From Agrostemma githago (lineage: Eukaryota > Streptophyta > Magnoliopsida > Caryophyllales > Caryophyllaceae): a stretch of 64,000 nucleotides of DNA. Under the pieces are notes generated by a model. That model was not told where the DNA came from. It worked only from the letters and a program-made list of their open reading frames with translations, and did no database searches. The DNA is taken from assembly GCA_958450325.1 (NCBI GenBank), contig OY288259.1:23864734-23928733 (forward strand), read 5' to 3'. Of the stretch, positions 9,143 to 20,196 are shown piece by piece. Made by a program: the position numbers and the translations under genes. Every line of letters starts with the position of its first letter. Within the stretch, counting starts at the first letter, position 1.

Positions 9143-11446
9143 TCAACCATCCGTTTCATCAATGACTATGAGAGGTTGATGCAACACCAAATCTTCCATA
9201 CCTACAATGTTCAAAATAAAATGATAATAACAATAATAATTAGAGTGCGAGAAGTTCGAAGCCAATGAATAATAATATACGGAGTAGTAAATCTTGCCTT
9301 TGATCAAGTCATCAATTTCATTTAAGCTTTCTTCAATAATAATTGGAGTGCGAGAAGTTCGAAGCCAATCTTGAGCACATATAAGAGCTTCAACCATTCT
9401 AGGATTTAAACAAGTGCGGAATGAATCAAGAACTCTACCTTCCGTACTAAAAGCGGACTCCGAAGCCACGGTAGAAACCGGAATAGCTAGTACGTCTCGA
9501 GCCATCTTAGCAAGTATAGGATATCGCTTTCGATTTTTCAACCATTGTAAAATGTTAAGAGATGATTGTCTACTTTCCTTTGCATCTTCCAAATACTTCT
9601 CCCATTCTACCTTAGTCTCACTTTGTCCACCACCCGTTTCCATTTCAAATTTATTCCCCATAAGATCACCAAAGTTAAATGTATCTTCTTGGTTTTGAGT
9701 TCGTGGTAAGTTATTAGTGGAGGTAGAGGAACTAGAAGCACTAGATGAAGGTAGAGGCATAGATAAAGCATAAAATTCAAAGAAGGTCTTGAAGAAATAC
9801 TTAATATTTGCGGCCAAAAGAGCTCCTTTCCCAACACCATATGCGGAGTAAACCATCCACTCCACATAAACAAACTTACATCTTGGATCAAGCATAACAG
9901 AGACAAATAAGAGCAAATTTAGGTTCTCAATCTTACCCCAATACTTGTCATGCTTCAACTTCATTTGACGAGCCATTTGTTTAACACCTTCATCTTCATG
10001 AACAAGATGTTGGGAAAGCACTTCACCAACTCCAAATATGATCTCAACATAGGAATTACTAGTGACATAAAGAGTAGCGGACATTTTCAATGTAGCATCA
10101 TAGAAAACTTTCAAGAAAGGCAAGAAGTAAGACACTTGTTTCCACTCATCATTTGTGAGATCGTCACCAACCTTTTTCATTTCTTGTTGAAGATTAGAAT
10201 CTTTCATAAGCAAACAACCAAATGCCTTCTTATATTTCACTGCAATCTCAAGCATCAAATAAGTAGAATTCCATCTAGTCTCAACATCCAAACACACAAG
10301 TTTGCTTCACTCTATCCTCTCTTCTAAAATACAAGCATTGAATTTTTCTTTCCTAGCGGGCGAAGATCTCACATACTTAACAAGAGTGCGAATTTTCAAA
10401 ATCGCTTTTGAGAGATCATTCAAACCATCTCTAACAACCAAATTCAAGATATGGGCCGCACATCTCATGTGTAAGTATTTCCCTTCCATAACATCACATT
10501 CAGAAATGTTAAACTTCCTTCTCAAATAGTCAACCGCAACATCATTAGAGCTAGCATTATCCACGGTTATAGTCAATATGTTTTTCAAGTTCCACTCAGA
10601 CAAACATTTCTCAACAGTTTTACCAATTATTTTCCCAGTATGACCCGAAACCTGGCAAAATTTGATGATTCTTTTATGCAAAGTCCAATTATCATCAATG
10701 AAGTGAGCTGTGAGACACATGTAGCCTAAGTTTTGACCCGAAGTCCAAGCATCAGTGGTAAGACAAACCCTAGAAGATAGTCTACCAAAGAAATCCTGCA
10801 AGGTTTTCCTTCCCTCATAAATAACCCATAGCAGTCTCTAGCAACGGTGAATCGTGAAGGAATAGCAAATTGGGGATTCATGTTTCCACAAAATTGTTTT
10901 TTTTTTTGCCAGCCCACAAAATTGTTGAAACCCCTCTTTTTCCACAAATATAAAGGGTAATTCATCCACAATTATCATTTTTGCAAGTGATTTCCTACAA
11001 GTTTCTTGATCAAATTTCCACAAATTAGGAATACTAACAGTTTCGATGGTACCATCCTCCTTAACCGTGGTGACAGTATCAAAATTAATCAACTTTTGTT
11101 TCTTATCCAAATAAGCCGGAAGTTTGGAACATCTATTAGTATGATTAGCTAAACTAGTTGTTCCATTTGAAGTAGGACATCTAATCAAACCATGACAATA
11201 AATGCACTTAGCATATTCGAGATCGCTACTTTGGACATAGTGATTCCATACCGGAGAGGCGGTCTTTCTTTTACGGACGAAAGGGGCACCCTCACGTGCA
11301 GTTTGAGTTTTGGGAGGCTTTGGCGGTTTAGTACTACTTTTAGTCCTCGAACCTTGACGATTAGAAGTGTCTTCTTCATTCTCATTATTATCATCCTCCA
11401 AGTTGATAAATCCTTCGGCCCCTTCGTTACTACATCTGGAAGACAT
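9143..11446 (-). pseudogene. hAT transposase (BED zinc finger, catalytic core, hAT dimerisation domain)
   Basis: It starts at the ATG at 11444-11446. The N-terminal half has a basic linker and a BED-type finger (VWNHYVQ..., CIYCHGLIRC, LANHTNRC). Next comes the RNase H-like core: FTVARD region, SSRVCLTTDAWTSGQNLGYM, ITVDNASSNDVAVDYL, HMRCAAHILNLVVRDGL and CLDVETRWNSTYLMLEIA. The C-terminus has YPILAKMARDVLAIPVSTVASESAFSTEGRVLD, the hAT dimerisation signature. It is broken by a frameshift in a T-rich run near 10900, a compensating shift near 10800 and a TGA at 10307-10309. Conserved similarity ends near 9295. In a full protein this would cut and rejoin hAT ends in the nucleus. Confidence 0.9.
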
Positions 11447-12374
11447 CTACAAAAGAAAATAGAAGAAATCAGTCACAAAATATTAAAAACGAAAAAAAAA
11501 ACTTAATACAGTAAGTTAACAACAGTGAACGAAAAACTAAACTAGAAGAAATCAAACAATGAAAAAAAAATTAAATACAGTAAACGAAATAAAGTAGACA
11601 ACATCATTAGGAAAAAAACTAAATCATTAACCAAAAACAAATTAACAAAAAAAAAAAAACTAAATACGAAAAAAATTAACAAAAAAAACGAAAACAGAAA
11701 ATCAGAAAATGAAAAAAAAAAGAAGAGAAAAGAACAACAGAAATATAGGAAACTAAATGAAAAACCAGAATACATTAACAGAATAAAAACATCAACAAAA
11801 AAAAACAAGAAAATATAGGAAAATTATCATTAACAAAAAAAAAAACATTAACAGAAAACTATTAAACGAAAAACATTAACAAAAAAAAGACAAAACCAGA
11901 AAATGAAAAAATAAACAGAAATAGAAACAGAAATAGATGAGAATTTGAGAAATATTACCGATGAAATTGGAGATGAATGAAGTTGAGCCGTGATGATTGA
12001 TGTCTGATGAAGGGCGAGATCTGTAGAGAGTAGAAGAGGGAGATGAAAGCTGCGGAGGAGGGCTGATTTTAGATTTTAGGGTTTGAGACTTTGAGTTGAG
12101 GAGAGCGTAATGTTTACTGGTTTAGTAACTTTAGTTCATTAGTTGTTTACTTGTTTAGTTAGGTTTTTTTTTAAATGTAAACCGGTTTAAAAACCGGGTA
12201 CCCGGATTTCTAAGTCCATGAACCGAACCCGAACCGGTTTGCTGTCTTTAAAACCGGTTCGGGCCCCGAACCAGATTCCCTCCATCAAAACCCGGTTTGT
12301 TCGGGTTTTTAAAAACCGGATTTCGGTTCGGTTTCAATTTTTAAAACCGGTTCGGTTTTTTTTACTCACCCCTA
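11447..12374. other. hAT 5' flank: A-rich stretch and right subterminal repeats
   Basis: Positions 11460-11940 are A-rich and low in complexity. Positions 12175-12374 repeat the AACCGG/CCGGTT motifs seen at the left end and finish in the right terminal inverted repeat. I see no other coding sequence. Confidence 0.65.
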
Positions 12375-12382
12375 CCATTAAC

Positions 12383-13138
12383 TGAAGTTTCGGTTGTGTC
12401 AACGGTGTATGTAAAAAAAACTTCCTTTTTTGAAAATACAATGTAACCGTTTGGTGTACCCTGATTCCATTAACTGGGAACCCCGGTAATATTAACGGTA
12501 TTTGTCGTTTGATGAGTTTTATCTTAGTCATGTGACGACGTTTGACAATATATTTTGTTTAAAAAATATTGAGTGTAAAATTGGCCATGACAATGGCATT
12601 TGAAAATGTTTTCTCTTTTTGGAAATCATGACTTGCTCGGAGAATCGGTGTTCAAAAGGTCGTTCTGAAAAGATGAGATGTTCTTTGAAAACGGAATCGG
12701 GTGCGGTTGAATATGTTGGCGTGGTTGAATCCGTATTTTAGTGTTTTATTTGGGTTGGATTGTTCAAACACGCTACACATAACTAGGAATGCATACACTC
12801 ATGCATGGTGCAGACTCGGGTAGGTTTAGGGTAGGCTACCGCTCATGAATAGTCTTTACTTAGGTATTAACAATGGTCTTGGGAGACAAGTGTCATACCG
12901 TCTGTTCGGAACTATCCGCTTATTAATCCCGCGGGGTGTGCGTTAGGCGGCCGGAGCGTTAATCGAGGATCTTTCCGCGTGTCCTTAAAGATCTTACCGC
13001 GAAGAGGTCGATTGGTCTTGATATCGGTTAGGGTGGGCTTTTTAGGGCCAAAACTTGCAGTGACCACAACTAGGAACTAAGACATGAGCTTCACCGACCT
13101 CGTTCAAGTTACACCACCACTGGAAACTTGTTTCCAAT
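12383..13138 (-). other. Leader of element D, primer-proximal part
   Basis: Non-coding and colinear with D2 52940-53535 (shared 'aaattggccatg', 'cacgctacacataactaggaatgc' and 'gttagggtgggctttttagggcc' segments). Confidence 0.6.
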
Positions 13139-13156
13139 TCCCCAGCGGAGTCGCCA
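13139..13156 (-). other. Primer-binding site of element D
   Basis: The minus strand reads TGGCGACTCCGCTGGGGA, identical to the element A site and three bases inside the LTR end. It matches the 3' end expected for a plant tRNA-Arg. Confidence 0.85.
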
Positions 13157-13159
13157 AAC

Positions 13160-15312
13160 TGTGGACGTCCGTCCCCACCGCCCGACGCGCTGCGCGGGAC
13201 AGGCCCGGTTTTCAACGTGTGGCGGCGGCCACCCACGCGGCCCCCTCCCTGCCGGGGGCCGGTCCGAACTCGCATACGGGGCGAAGTGTCGGACCTCGAT
13301 GTGGATGACGATCCGGACTTGTACTAGACGGGTGTGGGGCACCCGTGTTTCCGTTTGGGAATCGATCGAGTCGTGGTTGTAAATGTTTAAAGGCCGTTTT
13401 GTTTGGTAAGGCAACCTTTTAGTGAACTGAAGTTGTCGTTGATTTGTGGAGTCGCCACCGAGTCAAATTATGGGGACTCGGAAACCGTTCAAGTCAACTT
13501 TGATCCCTTGCCGGCTCAAAGCTGAGTGGCACGGGACCTAAAGATAAAGACTCGTACCCTTAAGCACTCCATGCCTGGAATGACTCTCGTTGTCTATGGT
13601 TTCGGACATCCGGAAATCTTTGATTCTGAGTAAGGGGTGAGGGTACGTGTTGGGAAGTTCACAAAGAACACCCAACCCCGCCCGCACTATAGCGGCCTCT
13701 ACTAATCAATCGGTGGGCTGATATCCTAGTTCTTTTGTTGTGGTGGAAATACTGTAACATCCATTATTTTAACCCTACACCTTTTGCTATGTCGGTGGTT
13801 TAAGGACAAGTAAGCTTTGTCGTCAAAGTGGTTGTGTTTACATTCTTTGCATGCGATTTCACGTGACAAGCAGGCCATGAAAAGATGCACGTAGGAGAGT
13901 AGAGAGTACTAGTATTATACGTATTAGCAAATCAGTTTTAACACGATAATAAGGATATTAGTCATTCTCGTGGTATACCTTACCTGGTATTCTGCTTAAG
14001 ATGCGTCGGTTCGGTATTAATAGGGATGCGTCGAACCTAGTAAGGTGAGCACCGGGACTAATACGGAACCCGACCATCACTTGTTCAGTTTTAGTTGTTT
14101 TACGTTTTGAATTTCGTGTTAAGTGATTTAGCATGCGATTATAAGGTCATAAAAGCAATAAATCATACGAAAAACTGTAAATGCGAATGTAAGTAAATCA
14201 CATAATGAGGAGTTGCACCCTCGGAGTGTACACTAAACGGGACTCGGTACATAGATAGTTTTGAGAACGGATCTCGGAATTACTCGGGTCTATTTAGTGT
14301 GTTTTAGTGTTTGTGATTGAAGTTGGGACGTTACGTATTTTAGTGGATGTTTGTGGGCTTAGTGCCCACATCTAGTGTTGTCGTAGTGCATAATAATAGA
14401 AAGTGCAAATATGGAAAGTTTTGTTTAGATGACAACCTAGTGACGACTCTATCAACAGGCGGATCCTCCTAGCTTGACCAGTGATTCCGGCAGAGCTCTG
14501 TTACCGTTTGACCTTCCCGCGGCTACTCCGGCAGTGTTTCGTTACTAAGGACTAGTTCTGCGGCTAATCCGACAGAACCTGGGTACTAGTTTTGAGCTAG
14601 TCGATCACAGGCACCTCGGTATCGAGGGGAGTGCTCGAAGGTGAGGATTAGCGTCGATTTCTCTTTTAGTATTATCGGAACTACGATCGAGTGGATCGTT
14701 TGCCTCGGGTGTCGGAGTGCGAGCCCTTAGCGAGAGTTTAGAGGGAGAAGAGAGAGTTGAGTTGTGTGTAAATGAGGACGTGAAGGGGGGTATTTATAGG
14801 TTTTTTCGGCCCTCGTCGCCCATATAGGCGCGTGAGCTGGGGCGCACCAAGACTCAGGCGCCTGGGCTCAGGCGTGGGGACTCCTAGGCGCGTGAGGCGG
14901 GGCGGTTGGAGTTTTGAAGATACGATTTTGATACTTTCCAAAACCGAGAGACGGGAGTGTGATACATTGCCTAGGGCTTAAGGGTTCCCGCGGCTTGACC
15001 TAGCGCCGTGGGTTTAGTGGGCCTCGGGTGTTCATCCGGAGGTTCGCTTAGCGTGGTGTTGACTCGGTTCGAGTTTCGGGGCCGACTCGGGGTCCCGGTG
15101 TCAGAATTGACTTTAATTAGTGTCTACGCGATCATAACGACGTGACTAAGGCTGCCATCATGCTAGTTTAATTTGCCCGAGTAATTTATTTGATCTGTTC
15201 TATAGAAAAACTATCTAGAGCACCGCGAACCCGCGTCGCGTTGCAGTCCTATCGTCATCGGGTGTTTGTTGGGCACTTCTGCAGCCACCAGGTCCAAATC
15301 TGGGTGTCTACA
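13160..15312 (-). repeat. 5' LTR of element D (2153 bp)
   Basis: The minus strand runs TGTAGACACCCAG... to ...GACGTCCACA. A TATA box (TATAAATA, minus) is at 14791-14798, with GGCGCC/GGCGCG-rich palindromic motifs just upstream at 14815-14905. It is the same family as the D2 LTRs at 22203-22918 and 53557-54254. Confidence 0.87.
14791..14905 (-). promoter_or_regulatory. LTR D promoter: TATA box plus GC-rich palindromes
   Basis: TATAAATA lies on the minus strand at 14791-14798. Upstream of it are repeated AGGCGCCTGGGC/GGCGCG motifs (14815-14905). The same pair is present in the D2 3' LTR, with TATA at 22398-22405 and motifs at 22410-22510. Confidence 0.55.
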
Positions 15313-15741
15313 ATATATTATGTAAGTAAGACACTAGATGAAGCCCAATCGAGGTATACCACAACCGAAAAAGAGATGCTAGCCGTTGTTTATGCCATAG
15401 AGTAATTTCGAACTTATGTTACTGGTTCCAAAGTCATTATTCATACCGATCATGCAGCAATTCGTTACATCATGTCCAAAAAGGAGGCAAAGTCCCGACT
15501 CTTTCGGTGGGTGCTCCATTTACAAGAATTTGGTATTGAGATTAGAGACAAAGCCGGATCAGAGATCTTGGTAGCGGATCATCTTAGTAGACTAGCGGTT
15601 AGTGGAAGTAATATCGAAGATGATGGTATACCCATTAATGAAGCTATGAGAGATGAGGCCTTGATGGCCATTGAAACTATTACACATCGGTACGCAGACA
15701 TCATCAAACTTGGTGAGCTCCCATTTGGGAGCGTTGGTTGA
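15313..15741 (+). pseudogene. Athila-type RNase H fragment
   Basis: The frame reads IYYVSKTLDEAQSRYTTTEK, then VVYAIE, a TAA stop at 15403-15405, FRTYVTGSKVIIHTDHAAIR, FRWVLHLQEFGIEIRDKAG and VADHLSRLA. This is the C-terminal two thirds of an Athila-group RNase H, with the catalytic TTTEKE and HTDHAA segments visible. The N-terminal part was removed by insertion of element D. After LSRL the frame continues to YADI and then breaks at about 15700, where integrase should follow, so integrase was lost by a deletion. Confidence 0.85.
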
Positions 15742-16729
15742 ACCCCTCTCAAAATTGATGTAGGTTTGGTGGTATCCTCAACAATCACCTTGTATATATG
15801 TATCATATTATTTGTGTTTGTTAGCTTTGTTAGCTTGAGATGAATGGATGAACTTGGATTTCATCTTGGAGCATATATTTGGATGAAGATCAAGCTTTTT
15901 GGAGAAGTTATGGAGCTTAATTCAAAGACCACAAGCATGTTTGTGGGAGAAATTGATTATGTAATGTGAGTCATGTCGTTATTTGAAACTTTAGGTGATT
16001 ATTGAAGAGCCATGAAATGACAAGGCGGAAAAATGATGTGTACAAGACCGCCGGGCGAAACTTCGCCTGGTGAGATTATCGATGGTTTTCCGTCGGTGAA
16101 ACTTCAACCGATGGGATTTTTGCCATGCTAAGGGATTTGTTGAAAATTTTCTGTCGGGTGAAACTTTACCCGATGAGGTTATGACCGGGCAAAACTTCGC
16201 CCTACGAAAAAAATCCCAAAATAGTCAAATTTGTCAGAATTGACCAGAAGACCGTCGGGCGAAACTTCGCCCAATGAGATTTTTACCGGGTGAAACTTCA
16301 CCCGGTGGGAAAATTTTGCAGAAATTGAATTTCACGATGAAAATCCATCGGGTGAAACTTCACCCGATGATGCTTGACCGGGTGAAACTTCACCCGACGA
16401 ATTTGACCGGATCACCTATACCCTATCTACTTACTACAATATCAATTCTCTCCTTTCCAGATATCCCACATAACTTTCCCTCCAATAAAACACAAACACC
16501 AAATATTTACAATCTACTTTAAAATTTTCGTTTCCCTCCTCAACTACCTTTATTTATATCCATTTCACCTCACATTCATTCCATCTTATCACTCCTTATA
16601 AAATCTTACCACCATCTTCCATACCACAACCACATTCATACATCCTTTCCATCTCATTTGGGTGATATTTTTGGGTTTTTGAATAGGTGAAGCTAAAGTT
16701 TTTGGGATTATTCCTGCAAAGCTACTACT
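15742..16729 (+). promoter_or_regulatory. Internal promoter-like region of element E
   Basis: Between RNase H and the next ORF lie about eight copies (16040-16400) of a hairpin-forming motif, CGGGTGAAACTTCACCCG and variants. TATA-like TATAAAAT follows at 16597-16604, 126 bp before the ATG at 16730. The same hairpin motif precedes the TATA box of the E LTR at 20501-20710. This suggests a separate promoter for the downstream ORF, which is inferred. Confidence 0.5.
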
Positions 16730-16873
16730 ATGGAGACAAGAGCAAGACAAGCCGCTCGTAAGCAAGGTATGGCTTCAACTTCTAAGACTTCTAAACCTTC
16801 TAAATCTTCTACATCTTATAAGTCTTCTAAGCCTACAAATTTGCCTTGTCTTAATACTTCTTTAGCTCGATAA
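16730..16873 (+). CDS. Truncated accessory ORF of element E
   Basis: This 47-aa frame starts METRARQAARKQG and continues with an S/T/K-rich low-complexity stretch, ending at TAA 16871-16873 where LINE-derived sequence begins. It lies where Athila elements carry an extra ORF after pol. I recognise no domain. It may be only the N-terminus of a longer protein cut by the LINE fragment. Confidence 0.45.
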   Translation: METRARQAARKQGMASTSKTSKPSKSSTSYKSSKPTNLPCLNTSLAR

Positions 16874-18257
16874 GACTCTAGCCCAATAGCTATGCAAGTT
16901 CTGAAGAACTGATTTAACTAAAGTTAATCGGCCTCCATAAGATAAATGTCGTGATCCCCAAACCCGAATACGATCCACAATCTTCTCCGTAAGAACAGCA
17001 GTTACACTCATCTTCTTATACGATATAGAGATCCCTAAATACCTGAATGGTAAAGAACCTCTCCTCATCCCCGTAAGCTGTACTAACACAAAAAAGTCAG
17101 AATAGCTCTCTTGTTCATATAACTCAGATTTATCCTTGTTCATATGCAACCCTGAAGCTTCAGAAAAAGTCAGAAAAGCTCTCATCAAAATTGTCACCGA
17201 CTCTTTATTCCCATAGGAAAACAAGAGTAAGTCATCGGCGAAGCAAAGCTAGGTGTGCTAACTTCATTTGTTTACACAAAGAATGATACTTAAACCCATG
17301 GAAGCCTTGTACCTCTTGTAGAATTCTTGATAAGTATTCCATACATACTGCAAATAGCAATGGGGAAATAGGGTCCCCTTGTCTAAGCCCCCTCTTCCCA
17401 TTAAAATGACCAAAGCTACCCCCATTAAGAACAACTGAATAGCTTGTAGTCGTCACACATTCCATCACCAAATTAACAAATTGCGAAGGAAAATTCAAAG
17501 CCTCCATCATATCTTTAAGGAACGCCCATTCAATCGAGTCGTAGGCCTTCCTCATATCTATCTTCATTAAGCATCTAGGAGAGGAAGTCTTCCTCTCATA
17601 AAGTCGAACCAGATCTTGGCAAATTAAGATGTTCTCCACAATTTCTCAGCCTTGTATAAATCCACTTTGATTATGGCTAATAATGTCAGAAAGAACTCCA
17701 CCTAATCTTTGGCATAAAGGGGGTGTTTGGTTATCGGCGAATCCGCCAAAAAAGAGCATATTTGGATGGATTAGCATGTTTGACCACAAAATCTGCCAAT
17801 ATAGGTGTTTGGTAAACGGTAGTTTGAAATGGCATTTTCGAATCCAATCCGCCAATTTGCAATATGCTGCTAGTAGCAGCATATTCACTTAGCAGATTGT
17901 ATTTTCTTTTTTTTTTACCTTCTTACCCTCTTCACCAGTCAAATCCTACCAATCAATTAATCAAACTATGTCCTTTTTTGTCATTTTAAAAATCAATTAA
18001 TCAATCCGCTAATCTATAACAGCTAATTACCAAACACTATTAAAACAATTCTGCTAATTAAATCTGCTGGTCAAAACTGTCAATTGATTCTGCTAGTCAA
18101 ATCTGCTTTTTAAATCTGCTTATGCCAATATCAATCCGCTGTTTACCAAACGGGGCCAAAATCTTTGTGATACACTTATACAATGTATTACAACAAGCAA
18201 TAGGACGAAATTGAGTGACATGCTCAGGCATAGGTACCTTAGGTATCATCGTACAAT
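16874..18257 (-). pseudogene. Internal LINE reverse-transcriptase fragment (both ends missing)
   Basis: The minus strand encodes part of an L1-like ORF2: a segment near 18170-18257 with FRPIACCN and YKCITK, then QSGFIQG, MKIDMRKAYDSIEWAFL, FNGKRGLRQGDPISPLLFA, then after a frameshift (17232) GSLPFRYLGISISYKK and YGGRLTLVKSVLQNLHSYWA. A 4-bp insertion lies at the F-A-D-D active-site box. Neither the 5' end nor a 3' poly(A) is present and I see no target duplication. A MITE-like element interrupts it at ~17719-18153. Confidence 0.85.
17719..18153. mobile_element. MITE-like insertion in the LINE fragment
   Basis: About 435 bp with terminal inverted repeats GGGTGTTTGGTTA-like at the left and CCAAACGG at the right, and internal repeats of 'aatctgct'. 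It exactly interrupts the RT reading frame. Flanks GGCATAAA and GGCCAAAA agree at 6 of 8 bases, which suggests a hAT-type 8-bp duplication, but the superfamily is uncertain. Confidence 0.6.
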
Positions 18258-20181
18258 CTATGCCCATTTTTCACCCTTTCTTTTAATTTCATTTCTTTTA
18301 TTTCATTTTTATTTTTCTTAGTCACTTGGCTAGGGTCTAGGTGATGTGATTGCACCTAGGCCCGCCACCCTTTTATCGCTTTCTTTTCGTTATTTCCTTT
18401 TCTTTTCCAAAAATTTCGAAAAATCATAAAATATTTGAAAAATCATAAAAATCCAAGAAGATTTTTCTTATTTTTCTTTTTTGTCTTTTTTGATCTTCCC
18501 CTACTTGTCCATTGCGGACAATGTACAGTTTTAGTGTGGGGGAAGGATCTACTATCTTTCATTTTTCAAATATCTTTTCGAAAACCATAAAAAATTGGAA
18601 ATTTCAAAAACCAAAAACATTTTTCTTTTCCCTTTTCTTTTCTTTTCTTTTCTTTTCTTTTCTCGTTTTCGTCATGTTTTCTCGTCCCTTGTATGGTCTT
18701 GTTCTCTAGTCTTACAGGATAACCACCACCTCGATAGCACAAGATGAGAAGATTAAGGAAGCGACCCGCTAGGTAACTTCCTTCCTTTTCGCTTTCTTCT
18801 TTACTTTTGTAGAGGAGTTAGGTTGTTGCTATTGGGAGGCTCTCGAAGAGATGAGCATTTTGGGTGTTGTGGTTGATTGTGTGCTTGTGTGTCGATGGAG
18901 TATGGAGTACATGGCTTTACTTGTGTTTTCTTTTAATTGCCCTTTCTTTTTCTTTTGTTTCTTTTGCTTTTGTATAGTGTGTCTAGGACAAAAAATTTTT
19001 TTAAAACCCGAATACACTCTTAATACAAGATTTTATATTCCATTATAGATAACCCATTGTAGATTTTGGACCTTAGTCAAGTAGAATGACTCTAAATCAA
19101 TGAACTTGTTGATCCTTTAGCGTGAGTCCACCTTTTCTACTAGAAGTTTACTTCGGGGTTTTCATTTTACCACCTTGACCACCCATGGAGGAGTTAGGCC
19201 TTGGTTTCCGCATCACGTTTTCTAGGTGACCTTGCTCGAATGACCATTGTACCTTCAGTCCAAATTCTTTCCGCCTTTTTGTGGGTTATCCGGGAATGGC
19301 GCGCGTTCTCGATTACTTATTTTTTCCTCCACCTATACATCACCACAATAAGTTTACACAAGAATAACCTCCAAGCTTGGTTTCGAACCACATCGAAAGC
19401 CAAAAAGGGCAAACCAAAGCAAGAGAAAAGGGCACAAAAATATGAAAAACAGAGGAGAGAAAAGGAGCAACAATGAAAATCGTATCATCAAAAACATCTA
19501 CTCAAAAAAAAGAAGCCCTTTGATCGGTTCGTCTCCGTGAAGTGCCTACTAGAGGACCGAGTCCCGAGGTAGGAAGATAACAATGATTAGTCGATCCACT
19601 CCAAAAATTGTAAACACTCCACCTTTTTCTTTGGGCTAATTTAGAAAATTCGAGTTCGGAACTACCCCCTTGGCTTAGCCAAAGAGAGCGGGATTACACC
19701 TACCTACAATGTCGAACAAATCCATGGTTCCCCTTTTCCACGCCGTTTAACACCCTGTCGTACCCCTTTAGAAGATTAGGAGGACTAGCTAAGTCATCAA
19801 CATCTTTATTGCCTTAATGTGATACTATTAGGCTTTGGTCCTTGTCCACGTGGGTGATTTATCTTGGAATGTTTATTATTATTTTAGGTAAGTATCGGTG
19901 TCTTCCCCGACGTCTCGATGAGGGATTCAGTGTTTTATTTTTGCTTTGGATGCGTCTATTCTTTCGCGTTATGTGTTTTTGTGTGTTTAGTCACATCCAC
20001 CGTTTTGAGCAAGCCCCAACTTGCCTTGCATGAGAGTACTCTACCTCATGGGTATTTCGATGTGAGTTGAAGGGACGGAGCGGGCCCGTTAATTGCCTCG
20101 TATCGGCTTAGCATAGTCTAGCTAGTAGTAGTAGTAGTTTGTAATTTCTTTTTGGGTCTTTGCTCGAGGACGAGCAACGGT
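18258..20181 (+). other. 3' untranslated region of element E
   Basis: Non-coding. It has a first polypurine-like run (AGTGTGGGGGAAGGA, ~18533-18547) after a GGACAATGTACAG block, a CTTTT microsatellite at ~18630-18661 and, at the end, a self-complementary CTCGAGGACGAG just before the polypurine tract. Both purine blocks are familiar from Athila-type 3' ends. Confidence 0.6.
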
Positions 20182-20196
20182 TTAGTGTGGGGGAAT
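20182..20196 (+). other. Polypurine tract of element E
   Basis: TTAGTGTGGGGGAAT immediately precedes the LTR start TGATGTGTGC. It would prime plus-strand DNA synthesis. Confidence 0.8.

Larger units (their letters stand above)
8658..12374 (-). mobile_element. hAT transposon with decayed transposase
   Basis: This 3717-bp element has terminal inverted repeats TAGGGCTGAGCAAAA (left) and TAGGGGTGAGTAAAA (right, reverse complement) and an exact 8-bp target duplication CCATTAAC (8650-8657 and 12375-12382). Both ends carry dense AACCGGTT-like subterminal motifs. The length, TSD and transposase identify an autonomous-type hAT, now inactive. It lies in the leader of element D. Confidence 0.93.
4731..15312 (-). 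mobile_element. Element D: RT-less Tat/Ogre-like retrotransposon, 3' end missing
   Basis: The minus strand carries 5' LTR (15312-13160), primer site, leader, gag remnant, archaeal RNase H, integrase C-terminus and the tail of an antisense ORF, where element H has inserted. It lies inside element E: its right flank ATATA (15313-15317) is already E RNase H sequence. Protease and reverse transcriptase are absent, exactly as in the sister copy D2. It carries a hAT element at 8658-12374. Its 3' LTR must lie left of the window. Confidence 0.85.

Noticed and set aside
9414..10529. Plus-strand ORFs of 75-125 aa
   Set aside because: Antisense shadows of the hAT transposase.
13139..13156. tRNA gene fragment
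   Set aside because: The 18-bp match to a tRNA-Arg 3' end lies beside an LTR end and is a primer-binding site; no cloverleaf surrounds it.
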